Assembly: GCA_902764235.1 (NCBI GenBank)
Contig: CACWVH010000019.1
Coordinates: forward strand, 1-44,299
Direction of reading: 5' to 3'
Length of the DNA stretch: 44,299 bases
From: an uncultured Ruminococcus sp.
Lineage (GTDB): Bacteria; Bacillota; Clostridia; Oscillospirales; Acutalibacteraceae
Part shown: positions 1 through 7,955 of the stretch, piece after piece
Layout: every line of letters starts with the position of its first letter
Numbering within the stretch: the first letter of the stretch is position 1
Position numbers and translations under genes: made by a program
Notes under the pieces: generated by a model
Database searches by the model: none
What the model was told of the DNA's origin: nothing
What the model saw: the letters and a program-made list of their open reading frames with translations, nothing else

Positions 1-107
1 ATCAGAGCCGCGGGAATAAAAGCAGAAGTCCTGAACCCAGAGCGCAGCGTATGCGGAGCGATAGCGCGTCGCGACACCGGCGGCACGCCGGCGCCGGCGC
101 CGCCGGC
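1..107. repeat. Dispersed ~90-bp repeat with GC-rich hairpin tail, copy 1
   Basis: Bases 1-91 align almost throughout with 44093-44182 in the same orientation, sharing the core GCGATAGCGCGTCGCGACA. The last 21 bases (71-91) are the GC-rich unit GCGAC..GGCACGCCGG that also occurs at 21990-22010, 22012-22032 and 44162-44182. It continues into a run of alternating GCC/GGC to base 107 that can fold on itself. No reading frame is supported here. The element ends directly beside the rsuA promoter. The left edge may lie outside the window. Confidence 0.8.
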
Positions 108-136
108 TTTATTTTTGACAGATTGTATGGTAAAAT
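108..136 (+). promoter_or_regulatory. Candidate rsuA promoter
   Basis: An extended -10 TGGTAAAAT (TAAAAT at 131-136) lies 30 bases before the rsuA start. The only 17-bp-spaced -35 candidate is a poor TTTATT (108-113). A perfect TTGACA at 115-120 is only 10 bp from this -10, so the exact -35 is unclear. Confidence 0.45.
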
Positions 137-165
137 AGCATTATTAATTTAAAAGGGATGATTCT

Positions 166-891
166 ATGGCTCTTGAAAGACTTGATAAAATTCTCAGCGG
201 ACAAAATATCGCAACAAGAAGCGAAGCAAAAAAGCTTGCTCTTAAATGCAGACTTGAAGTAAACGGTAAAATAACAAGAAGAAGCGACATAAAGGTTGAT
301 CCTGAAAAGGATGTGATCGTTGTAAACGGCGTCAAGCTTGTATATAAAAAGCAGCTGTATCTGATGATGAACAAGCCCTCCGGTGTGCTCTCGGCAAGCA
401 GGGACAGAAATGCTGCGACCGTCCTCGATCTTCTGCCAAAGGAGCTGAGACGTGAGGGAATGTTCCCTGCCGGACGTCTTGACAAGGACACCACGGGTCT
501 GCTTTTACTTACAGATGACGGCGAGCTTGGCCACAGAATGCTCTCGCCTAAAAAACACGTCTATAAGCTGTACAGCGTTGAATGTGACAAGCTGCTCAGC
601 GAGGATGATGTGACCCGCTTTGCACAAGGTATCAGCTCCGGAGAGGACACATTCCTTCCGGCTGCTATGAAGATTACAGGTGATAATAGTGCTCTTGTGG
701 AAATTTGCGAAGGAAAATTCCATCAGATCAAAAGAATGTTCCATGCTGTCGGCGCAGAGGTCACAGCTCTTAAAAGACTGCGTATCGGAGGAGTATATCT
801 TGACGATTCTCTTTCCGAGGGACAGTGGCGTGAGCTTACCGATGAAGAAATCAGGCTTATCACCGACAACAGTATTAAAGAATTATCATAA
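166..891 (+). CDS. rsuA: 16S rRNA pseudouridine synthase, RsuA family
   Basis: This 241-aa protein belongs to the RsuA/RluB/RluE family, which isomerises a uridine in rRNA to pseudouridine in the cytoplasm; RsuA modifies U516 of 16S rRNA. Residues 1-50 form a small S4 RNA-binding domain (ERLDKIL start, VNG repeats). The catalytic domain follows from about residue 63 and carries the family motif GRLDKDTTGLLLLTDDG, whose first Asp is the catalytic residue. The later motif EGKFHQIKRMFHAVG is also typical. Length matches RsuA better than the longer RluB. The start is set by AAAGGGATG eight bases upstream of ATG. It appears monocistronic, with a 369-bp gap before the next gene. The exact target uridine is inferred from length and motif similarity, not seen. 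Confidence 0.85.
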   Translation: MALERLDKILSGQNIATRSEAKKLALKCRLEVNGKITRRSDIKVDPEKDVIVVNGVKLVYKKQLYLMMNKPSGVLSASRDRNAATVLDLLPKELRREGMFPAGRLDKDTTGLLLLTDDGELGHRMLSPKKHVYKLYSVECDKLLSEDDVTRFAQGISSGEDTFLPAAMKITGDNSALVEICEGKFHQIKRMFHAVGAEVTALKRLRIGGVYLDDSLSEGQWRELTDEEIRLITDNSIKELS

Positions 892-1260
892 CCCTCTGAT
901 ATGTGACATAATACATACCCCATTTTCTTTGTGAGGAAAAAAATATTAACAGATATACTATATGTATAATTGTGCATATGTGCAGATAATTGTTACAAAT
1001 ATGTCATCAAACTCGTTATTTTTGCAAATAACAACACACAATCATATCCATAATGCACAATTTCAACCATCTATTTTTGTCTTATGTAAATTATTCATAA
1101 AGACAAGCTTGATATTTTAGTAAAAAAAAGCATTTTATTTTTTTCTAAAATCTGTTATAGTAATTATGTTAAATTAAAACGTTTTAGGTCGTTTCTATTT
1201 CCCAGCCTTAATCGAAGTTTATATAGTCATTTTCCTAAACCGTGAAACAGGAGGCAAATT
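892..1260 (+). promoter_or_regulatory. AT-rich leader of the sugar ABC ATPase with candidate promoter and palindrome
   Basis: This 369-base gap has no credible gene. An extended -10 TGTTATAGT (TATAGT at 1156-1161) is the best promoter candidate; its -35 is weak. Immediately downstream is a perfect 12-bp palindrome TAAAACGTTTTA (1175-1186), the shape expected for a LacI/CcpA-type dimer operator overlapping the early transcribed region. That would fit carbohydrate control of the ATPase, but this is inference. No terminator for rsuA is obvious. Confidence 0.4.
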
Positions 1261-2373
1261 ATGGCAAGTGTATCATTAAGAAATGTGTACAAAATCTATG
1301 ACGGTAACGTTGTAGCAGTAAGTGATTTTAACCTTGAAATTGAAGATAAAGAGTTTATTATCTTCGTTGGTCCTTCAGGATGCGGTAAATCTACAACACT
1401 TCGTATGATTGCAGGTCTTGAAGACATTTCAAAGGGTGAGCTTTATATCGGCGATGTTCTCGCTAATGATATCTCACCGAAGGACAGAGATATAGCAATG
1501 GTGTTCCAGAACTACGCTCTTTATCCTCATATGACAGTTTTTGATAATATGGCATTCGGTCTTAAGCTCAGAAAGACTCCCCCTGAGGAGATCAGAAGAA
1601 GAGTTGAAGAGGCTGCAAGATCTCTCGATATCGCTCACCTTCTCGAGCGTAAGCCGAAGGCTCTCTCCGGTGGTCAGCGTCAGCGTGTTGCTCTTGGTCG
1701 TGCTATCGTCCGTGATCCTAAGGTATTCCTTCTCGACGAGCCGCTTTCAAACCTTGATGCAAAGCTCAGAACTGCCATGAGAACTGAGATCTCCAAGCTT
1801 CACAAGAGACTCGGTACTACCTTCATCTACGTTACACATGACCAGACAGAGGCTATGACGATGGCTGACCGTATCGTTGTTATGAAGGACGGCTTTATTC
1901 AGCAGGTTGATACTCCGCAGAACCTTTATGAGAGACCCTGTAACCAGTTCGTTGCAGGATTCATGGGTACTCCTCAGATGAACTTTATCGATGCTACTAT
2001 CATCCGTGACGGCGACGATTACGGCATCCGCTTCGGTAAGTATGACATTCCGCTTCCGGAGTCAAAGAACAAGAAGAATATCCTTTCTCACTTCGTTGGC
2101 AAGGAAGTTGTTCTCGGTATCCGTCCTGAGGATCTCCACGATGAGCCTGAATTCCTTGAAAGATCAGAGGAAAGTATCATCGAGGCTTCTGTTGATATCA
2201 CAGAGCTTATGGGTAATGAGATCTACATCTACCTCAACATTGAAGGTACATCATGCGTTGCTCGTGTTGACCCGTCGTCTATGGCTGAGGCAGGCGAAGA
2301 AATTGAAATTGCTCTCGACGTTGAGAAGATCCACATCTTCGATAAGGAAACCGAGAGAACTATTACCAACTGA
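1261..2373 (+). CDS. ugpC: Carbohydrate ABC importer ATP-binding protein (MsmX/UgpC type)
   Basis: This 370-aa cytoplasmic ATPase energises CUT1-family sugar importers. It shows Walker [10 protein letters not shown] (about residue 38), a Q-loop in [12 protein letters not shown], the ABC signature [14 protein letters not shown], Walker [14 protein letters not shown] and the switch His in [10 protein letters not shown]. The C-terminal third is the TOBE/MalK regulatory domain, including GIRPEDLHD. It stands alone with its own ribosome site (GGAGG 8 bases before ATG) and a terminator behind it, with no permease or binding protein nearby. In Firmicutes such orphan ATPases (MsmX, MsmK) serve several sugar importers encoded elsewhere, so that is its likely job. 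It is not the TagH-type exporter ATPase that the TagG-like permease at 19324-20256 would need. The specific substrate cannot be read from the sequence. Confidence 0.9.
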   Translation: MASVSLRNVYKIYDGNVVAVSDFNLEIEDKEFIIFVGPSGCGKSTTLRMIAGLEDISKGELYIGDVLANDISPKDRDIAMVFQNYALYPHMTVFDNMAFGLKLRKTPPEEIRRRVEEAARSLDIAHLLERKPKALSGGQRQRVALGRAIVRDPKVFLLDEPLSNLDAKLRTAMRTEISKLHKRLGTTFIYVTHDQTEAMTMADRIVVMKDGFIQQVDTPQNLYERPCNQFVAGFMGTPQMNFIDATIIRDGDDYGIRFGKYDIPLPESKNKKNILSHFVGKEVVLGIRPEDLHDEPEFLERSEESIIEASVDITELMGNEIYIYLNIEGTSCVARVDPSSMAEAGEEIEIALDVEKIHIFDKETERTITN

Positions 2374-2407
2374 TTACAAATCATTTTGCATAAAATTTAC
2401 CTCACGT

Positions 2408-2440
2408 ACCGCTCACAGTAATGTGAGCGGTATCTCCTTT
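2408..2440 (+). terminator. Rho-independent terminator after the ABC ATPase gene
   Basis: A perfect 10-bp stem ACCGCTCACA / TGTGAGCGGT (2408-2417, 2422-2431) with a 4-base loop is followed by ATCTCCTTTTT, 35 bases after the stop codon. Confidence 0.75.
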
Positions 2441-2485
2441 TTACCCATATTATATAAATAGTATACTTATCATATAAGCATACAT

Positions 2486-2523
2486 ATAAAAAGCCCCGGC
2501 AGAGAATAGCTGCTCTGTCGGGG
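2486..2523 (-). terminator. Terminator of the MBOAT-DHHW-FkbH-ACP operon
   Basis: On the minus strand an 11-bp stem (2513-2523 with 2494-2504, one G-T pair) with a 7-base loop is followed by a T-run (complement of the A-run at 2488-2492), 40 bases past the ACP stop codon. Confidence 0.85.
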
Positions 2524-2562
2524 TAAAATTATGATTATTTCAGGCAAGATTGCTCTGCCTTA

Positions 2563-2808
2563 TTATTTTTTCGCTCTTGCTGCAATGATAGATGCCATTT
2601 CTCCGACATTCTTCATGCCTGAGATCTCGCCCATCTTGAATTTCATTTTGAATTCACGCTCAACTGCTGATATAAGTGTGATATGCTCAAGGCTGTCCCA
2701 ATCCTCGATATCGTCTGCGGTTGTCTTAGGTGTGACTGAGATGCTGTCATCATCAAAAACATCTCTGAATACCTTATTGAGTCTGCTGTAAATTACCTTA
2801 CTGTCCAT
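2563..2808 (-). CDS. Acyl carrier protein, partner of the FkbH-like enzyme
   Basis: This 81-aa acidic helical protein has the length and fold pattern of a stand-alone acyl or peptidyl carrier protein. Ser39 in DIEDWDSLEHITLI is the expected 4'-phosphopantetheine attachment site. A strong GGAG site lies 8 bases before ATG. It is the last gene of the operon, 36 bases after the FkbH-like gene and just before the terminator. In characterised systems FkbH proteins load a D-glyceryl unit from 1,3-bisphosphoglycerate onto such a carrier, and in dlt operons the carrier DltC supplies D-alanine to the MBOAT protein DltB. By analogy this carrier would hold the acyl group used by the MBOAT protein upstream. 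The acyl group is inferred. It is unlikely to be the housekeeping fatty-acid AcpP, given the DWDSLEH context and operon. Confidence 0.88.
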   Translation of the reverse strand: MDSKVIYSRLNKVFRDVFDDDSISVTPKTTADDIEDWDSLEHITLISAVEREFKMKFKMGEISGMKNVGEMASIIAARAKK

Positions 2809-2844
2809 AATTGATCTCCTTTCAGAATTCCGGTTTATTTTCTT

Positions 2845-4638
2845 TTATGAATTATAGGAATTATCCTTTACATCAATAACATGACATTTCTGCTCATACG
2901 CATCGACACTGAGAGTCCACACGGAATTTCCTTCCTCGTCCTCGCTTATCCTGTCAAAGCCGAAGCGTCCGTACAGATCCTTTACCATTTTATTTTTAGC
3001 CGTGGGATAATAATAGCCCCTGACAGTTTTTATGCCCTGCTCACGGCAGCGCTCCACAAGTCTGTCGAGCATTGCAAATTCCATATCTCTCTTGAGCACA
3101 CGACAGCTCATTATCCACAGATCCATATCAAGCACTTCACCGTTTTTATGTCCGATAACAACAGATACAACACCGTTATCACCGAATTTATCAATAAGCT
3201 TGCCATAAAGACGGATATACTCGCTGCTTTCAAATACATCCTCCATTTCTGTGGGGGTGTATCTTTTTGTTGTCACATTGAACTGGTTGCTTTTATTTGT
3301 CAGCTGAGTTATCCTCTGAAGATATACAGGTATGAAATCATCAATAACTGCTGTCATTTCAAGACTTCTGAGATATTCGTTATAATCTCCGAAGGAAGCC
3401 TGCTGCGCAGCTCTCTGTGCATTTGCCTTATACATTTCATTTCTCTTGAGATCGTCTGCACTGAAATTCGTGACCTCAAAATAGCCGTTTCTGTCAAGCG
3501 TCATAATATAGTTTTCAACACTGTCCATCTCAGGTACTGCACAGCCGCTGACCTGCTGACGAACGATCTCACGCTCTGCCGGGTTATCATCTGCAAATAC
3601 GATTGCATCAGCGCCGATATTAAGCTCGTTTGCTGTTTCAATGATATTTCTGTCCTTATTCTCCCAGTTTGCTTTTATGATGATAAAATCATCAGGCTTC
3701 AATGCACCCTCAGGATGCTCAAGTCCGGCTATGGCATTTTCATGGTCGTTCTTTGAGCAGACTGTAAGGATGATACCCAGTGATTTGAGTGACTTCACAT
3801 AGCTCTGGAATTCATAATACGACTGAGAAACACCTGTTTCCTGACCGATCTGGATACCGTCAACTCCGTCGTCACCGACCACGCCGCCCCATAGAGTATT
3901 ATCAAGGTCAAGTGCAAGAGCCTTTTTATTTTTTCCGAAAACAGACTTTATGATATGAGACAAATTGAAAGCAAATTCCGGAATAGCCTCAAAGCACATT
4001 GCATATTTGTACATATTCCAGTATGACGGGTCGCTCCACTCCTTCAGACCATATGAAGCGGAAATGAAGTTTATATCATTTATATAGAAGCCCTCGGTTC
4101 TGTCTGCATATTCATAGAATTTGGCGTTAAGACGTGTAACAAAATTGGAACGTCCTCTGTAATCGCTGCAGTCCTTATTGCCCATCAGCCGGTAAAAAGG
4201 CATTTCAAAGTTATTCTGTATGATCGGGCAGTGATAGGTCTCGCTTATCTTCTGCCACATCTGTTCAAACCTTGAATACTCTGCTTCAAGAAGCCTTGCT
4301 GTATCCTCCCTGCTGTCAGAGGTTGTGGGATAATTTGTGATGTTTCTGTTTGTTGTGTGGATAAACACAATATCAGGTGCAAAGCTGAGAAGCTCTTCGC
4401 CGGGGAACATTGCGTCCTGCCAATACTGAGCATACTCTGACTGATAGAATTCTGCCTCTATTCCCTGATCGAGGAGAAAAAGCTCAAGATTATCGACAAT
4501 TGCATTTGTTGTCGAACCGCCGAAAACAGCTATCTTCTTTTTGAGCCTGGTACTTCCGTCGGAAAGCAAGGCTCTTTTTATTGATTTTTTCTTTTTGATT
4601 ATATATTCGCTGTCAAAAGGATATTGTAATTCTTTCAA
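2845..4638 (-). CDS. FkbH-like HAD-superfamily enzyme (putative glyceryl/acyl loading onto ACP)
   Basis: This 597-aa protein has the long FkbH layout. An N-terminal SGNH-like Rossmann region (FGGSTTNAIVDN, residues 39-50) is followed by the HAD-like FkbH core with the nucleophile motif LALDLDNTLWGGVVGDDG (DLDNT at 244-248), the conserved CSKND (Cys294) and the acidic motif VFADDNPAERE (about 347). A GNAT-like C-terminal domain begins near residue 410. FkbH proteins dephosphorylate 1,3-bisphosphoglycerate and pass the D-glyceryl group to an ACP thiol. The start is TTG, set by GGGAGG seven bases upstream; the only nearby ATG runs into a stop after two codons. It is followed by its ACP and preceded by the DHHW and MBOAT genes, so the acyl group is probably destined for a surface polymer rather than a polyketide. 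No polyketide synthase gene is nearby. The substrate is not proven by sequence. Confidence 0.85.
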   Translation of the reverse strand: MKELQYPFDSEYIIKKKKSIKRALLSDGSTRLKKKIAVFGGSTTNAIVDNLELFLLDQGIEAEFYQSEYAQYWQDAMFPGEELLSFAPDIVFIHTTNRNITNYPTTSDSREDTARLLEAEYSRFEQMWQKISETYHCPIIQNNFEMPFYRLMGNKDCSDYRGRSNFVTRLNAKFYEYADRTEGFYINDINFISASYGLKEWSDPSYWNMYKYAMCFEAIPEFAFNLSHIIKSVFGKNKKALALDLDNTLWGGVVGDDGVDGIQIGQETGVSQSYYEFQSYVKSLKSLGIILTVCSKNDHENAIAGLEHPEGALKPDDFIIIKANWENKDRNIIETANELNIGADAIVFADDNPAEREIVRQQVSGCAVPEMDSVENYIMTLDRNGYFEVTNFSADDLKRNEMYKANAQRAAQQASFGDYNEYLRSLEMTAVIDDFIPVYLQRITQLTNKSNQFNVTTKRYTPTEMEDVFESSEYIRLYGKLIDKFGDNGVVSVVIGHKNGEVLDMDLWIMSCRVLKRDMEFAMLDRLVERCREQGIKTVRGYYYPTAKNKMVKDLYGRFGFDRISEDEEGNSVWTLSVDAYEQKCHVIDVKDNSYNS

Positions 4639-4663
4639 AGCATTTCCTCCCGTTCATGGTTAA

Positions 4664-6103
4664 TTACTGTGTTCTGATAACATCAAGGTTATCAGCATTT
4701 CCGCCGACTGCTGAGAAGGATACCATTGCAAAGAGCAGGTCTGTCACACCCTCATCCTTGATATACTGAACAAGATTATTGTCAAAGTATCTCATATCGA
4801 CCACATATATCTCCTCGAAGGAGCCGAACAGATAACCCGGAAGGGCATTGCCGTAGCTGTCCTTTACGATCATAAGCTTTCTGCCGTTTTTGACATCAGT
4901 CTTTACCTTGACCACCTGCTCATCTCCGCCCATAAAGGTCAGATATGCGTTATACTCAGGCGAACCGACCTGACAGAAGAAATTACCGGAGCCGGTATCA
5001 TTGCAGGCTGTATCAAAATAATATGTAGTACATTTCTCGTAATTTGAAGGGATGTAATAGCTGAAGGTCTCTGTATCAGCTGTCAGGTTAGCATCCTCCG
5101 CCCATGCTGCAAGAGTACCGCTGAAATTCTCGATATCCACCTTTTTATATGTACTGATATCCTTGAATTCAACTCCTGCTGCCTTAGCAAAGGTCTGTGC
5201 TGCATAATAAGCACCAAGCGGCGTCCAGTGATGGTCAGTCCTCAGATAGATTTCTTCATTTGAATGACCTTCAAGAACCGGGATCACATCCACAAAGCTT
5301 ATTGCGCTGTCAAGTCTTGAGGCTATGCTTTCAACAGTTTCCTTCTGGCTTACATTATACTGACTGTAAGCGTCAGGCAGATAATATTCACTTGCGGTTG
5401 AAGGCGTCATTGAATATATCTTAACGCTGTCGCCAAGATCGCTGTGGAAGCTATTCAGGGCTGCTACATATGAATCGCCGCTTCCGCCGCCGAACAGCTC
5501 AAGACCTCTGTAATGACCGTCATGCTTTACAACGATGAGTCCGTTTGAGGCCTCCTTATATTCATCCTTTTCGGTATTCACCTTATTGCCTGTTTCCTCG
5601 GACTTGCTTGTCTCGTTGTTTTTATTGTCTGTTTTATTCTCAGTTTTATTGTCAGTTTTCTTATCTGTTTTATTTTCAGTTTTATCTGAACCTTCAGTCT
5701 TACCGTTTGCTTTATCCTTATCCGTATCATTTACAACTGCAACAGGCTTGCCGACAATCCTGACTTCCTCCTCGGTATGAATACCGAAAACTGATTTGAA
5801 GCCGTAGCCCATATTCTTGAAATTATCACGGTCCGGAACGGTATCGTCATAATACTCAGTTATCTTTGCGGTATATGTTCCCGAGAAATAATCCTGAAAT
5901 GAAAATGAGGGGAATTTTGCAAGATTACGCTTTTCTATATTTGATTTCTCTGATCTTGGTACAACCAGAAGAAAAATTGCAGTAAGGAAAAATACAGGAA
6001 TCATTATCATTAGTGAAATTACAGAAAAGCCATGCTCGACATTTCTTTTTTTCATATAATTGAATCCCTTTTTGCGCGGAGGCTGTTTTCTTTTATTCTC
6101 CAT
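4664..6103 (-). CDS. DHHW-family (AlgJ/AlgX/DltD-like) membrane-anchored SGNH protein
   Basis: This 479-aa protein has a basic N-terminus and one membrane helix at about residues 27-49, so most of it lies outside the cell. The DHHW motif (residues 290-293, in LRTDHHWTPLGAYYA) and the late KDSYGNALPGYL motif are those of the AlgJ/AlgX-like SGNH family, which works with MBOAT proteins to transfer acyl groups onto exopolysaccharides. A low-complexity Lys/Thr/Asn/Glu-rich stretch at about 127-186 is probably a flexible linker. The start has AAGGGAG eight bases upstream. It sits between the MBOAT gene (45 bases) and the FkbH gene (25 bases) in one operon, the position DltD holds relative to DltB in dlt systems. 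It probably performs the last acyl transfer to the extracellular polymer; this is inference from family and context. Confidence 0.87.
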   Translation of the reverse strand: MENKRKQPPRKKGFNYMKKRNVEHGFSVISLMIMIPVFFLTAIFLLVVPRSEKSNIEKRNLAKFPSFSFQDYFSGTYTAKITEYYDDTVPDRDNFKNMGYGFKSVFGIHTEEEVRIVGKPVAVVNDTDKDKANGKTEGSDKTENKTDKKTDNKTENKTDNKNNETSKSEETGNKVNTEKDEYKEASNGLIVVKHDGHYRGLELFGGGSGDSYVAALNSFHSDLGDSVKIYSMTPSTASEYYLPDAYSQYNVSQKETVESIASRLDSAISFVDVIPVLEGHSNEEIYLRTDHHWTPLGAYYAAQTFAKAAGVEFKDISTYKKVDIENFSGTLAAWAEDANLTADTETFSYYIPSNYEKCTTYYFDTACNDTGSGNFFCQVGSPEYNAYLTFMGGDEQVVKVKTDVKNGRKLMIVKDSYGNALPGYLFGSFEEIYVVDMRYFDNNLVQYIKDEGVTDLLFAMVSFSAVGGNADNLDVIRTQ

Positions 6104-6148
6104 TTGATATGCTCCCTTAAAAACATAGATTGACTGTCAGAATTTTTA

Positions 6149-7570
6149 TCAGAATCTGAAATACAGGAAAGGATTGTTGGTATTATCCACCATCAGTATA
6201 CTGCATATAATAAGCAGTGCACAGCAGATCACGGTTCCTGCGACCTTGCCGAAGGCATATACTGTATTATTGCCCCATTCATAGAAGAAGTATTTGATCT
6301 TCGGAAGTATCGGCATTGATACAAGGATAGCAAAAATAATCAGGAACAGATTATTGACAAGTGAATTCCATGTGATAAGATCTCCGAAGGCATTTCCGTT
6401 TGAGATCATGCTGATGCCGGAGATATTCAGGAAGAAGCGTCCAAGCTGAGAAAGATCGGTGAAATAGAATATACCGAAGCCTATCACGATTATCAGCTTA
6501 CTGTACACATGAGTCCAGATCTTATTCCACTTTTTGAGCTTTTTCTTTCCGATGAGGGTCTCGATAAAGATGAATATACCGAAATACAGACCCCAGAAAA
6601 TGAAATTCCATGATGCGCCGTGCCACATACCTGTGCAGAACCACACAAGAAAGAGGTTGAAATACTTTCTCGGTCTGCCGAATATCGGTGCATAGAAAAG
6701 ATAATCCCTGAAAAATGAGCTGAGGGATATATGCCATCTCTGCCAGAATTCGCTGATGGTTTTGCAGATAAAGGGATAATTGAAGTTTTCGTTGAAATGG
6801 AAGCCGAACATTCTTCCGAGTCCGATTGCGATATCGCTGTATCCGCTGAAATCAAAGTATACATACAGAGAATAGATGATAACTCCGTACCATGTACCAA
6901 GGAACGAGAGATTTGTAATATCCGAGCCGAAGAACTGCTCTACTATCACATAGAGGTTATTAGCGACGATAACCTTCTTTGAAAGACCGATAATTGCTCT
7001 CATTGCGCCCTCGCTGATATCAACAGGGGTTGATTTTCTGTTTGAGATCTCCTTTTCGATAACACTGTATCTTACGATAGGTCCTGCAATAAGCTGTGGG
7101 AACAGTGAAAGATACAGCAGGAATCTTCCGTATTTTTTCTGAGCCGGGACAGTTTCCCAGAGTACATCAAGTATGTAGGATATTGCCTGGAATGTAAAGA
7201 AGCTTATTCCTATGGGCATTGTAATCTGCGGGACAGGGATCGAGGAGTGAAAAAGACCATTGATATTTTCTACAATGAATCCACTGTATTTGAAAATAAT
7301 CAGAAATGCAAGATCAATAACTATAGCAAGCCCCGCAATGAATGTGGCTGCCTTTACCTTTTTATACTTCTGTATCAGCAATGCCGCCTTCCAGTTTATA
7401 AAGGCACTCAGAACAAGCAGTCCGACCCAGATCGGTTCACCCCATGCATAGAACACAAGTGATGCAATGACAAGAACAATATTTTTTGACCTGATCGTCT
7501 TACAGAAAAAGTAAGCTGCCAGGGTTATGGCAAGAAAAAAGTAGACAAAAAACAACGATGAAAAAACCAT
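6149..7570 (-). CDS. MBOAT-family O-acyltransferase (AlgI/DltB-like)
   Basis: This 473-aa polytopic membrane protein of about 11 helices shows the MBOAT signatures. These are IGISFFTFQAISY, YFDFSGYSDIAIGLGR, EFWQRWHISLSSFFRDYL (His280) and TGMWHGASWNFIFWGL, with the invariant catalytic His317. AlgI and DltB proteins of this kind move an acyl group from a cytoplasmic thioester donor across the membrane to an extracellular acceptor. GGGAG lies 6 bases before ATG. It is the first gene of the operon behind a promoter at 7647-7675, with the DHHW, FkbH and ACP genes following at short spacing. The C-terminal half carries further membrane segments. The length is usual for AlgI. The donor is probably the ACP encoded at the operon end. 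Confidence 0.92.
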   Translation of the reverse strand: MVFSSLFFVYFFLAITLAAYFFCKTIRSKNIVLVIASLVFYAWGEPIWVGLLVLSAFINWKAALLIQKYKKVKAATFIAGLAIVIDLAFLIIFKYSGFIVENINGLFHSSIPVPQITMPIGISFFTFQAISYILDVLWETVPAQKKYGRFLLYLSLFPQLIAGPIVRYSVIEKEISNRKSTPVDISEGAMRAIIGLSKKVIVANNLYVIVEQFFGSDITNLSFLGTWYGVIIYSLYVYFDFSGYSDIAIGLGRMFGFHFNENFNYPFICKTISEFWQRWHISLSSFFRDYLFYAPIFGRPRKYFNLFLVWFCTGMWHGASWNFIFWGLYFGIFIFIETLIGKKKLKKWNKIWTHVYSKLIIVIGFGIFYFTDLSQLGRFFLNISGISMISNGNAFGDLITWNSLVNNLFLIIFAILVSMPILPKIKYFFYEWGNNTVYAFGKVAGTVICCALLIICSILMVDNTNNPFLYFRF

Positions 7571-7646
7571 TTCATTCTCCCTATTCTTACTGAATTTTCA
7601 GATCATCCGTCTGAAATAAAATTTACCCATTCCTATACATTTATAT

Positions 7647-7675
7647 ATTTTACTCCATTACATTGATATTATCAA
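7647..7675 (-). promoter_or_regulatory. Promoter of the MBOAT-DHHW-FkbH-ACP operon
   Basis: On the minus strand TTGATA (7670-7675) is separated by 17 bp from TAAAAT (7647-7652), 76 bases before the MBOAT start codon. The rest of 7571-7886 is AT-rich with no other feature recognised. Confidence 0.65.
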
Positions 7676-7886
7676 GGCATTTTTCGACATATTATAATTA
7701 CATTTTTGTAAAAACGGAATTTTGCACAAAAAGAAAGCTACATTAAGATTTTTTGACAATACTGTGCCAACTGTTGTCTGACTGTCTTTTTATCGTTCTG
7801 AGTTTTTTGTCAGAAATAACGGGAATTATTATGTATTTGTATTTTTCTTTTTCAGAAAAACTGTAAATACCGATCATATTAGTTCT

Positions 7887-7938
7887 AAAAAAATTCCCTT
7901 GATCGCTGACGCACGGGACGTCTGAACGATCAAGGGAA
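7887..7938 (-). terminator. Terminator after the first GT2-glycerophosphotransferase gene
   Basis: On the minus strand a perfect 12-bp stem CTTGATCG-type repeat (7927-7938 with 7894-7905) with a 21-base loop is followed by seven T residues. It starts 18 bases after the stop codon at 7956 and separates the polymer locus from the acylation operon. Confidence 0.88.
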
Positions 7939-7955
7939 GAGATAATATTTTATTA

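Noticed and set aside
1261..2373. ATPase considered as the missing partner of the TagG-like permease
   Set aside because: It has the MalK/UgpC-type TOBE regulatory domain of sugar importers and lies 17 kb away on the other strand.
2881..3756. Plus-strand frame of 291 codons opposite the FkbH-like gene
   Set aside because: It lies wholly antisense to a gene with clear family motifs, has no ribosome site and its protein is compositionally odd (Ile/Cys/Tyr-rich).
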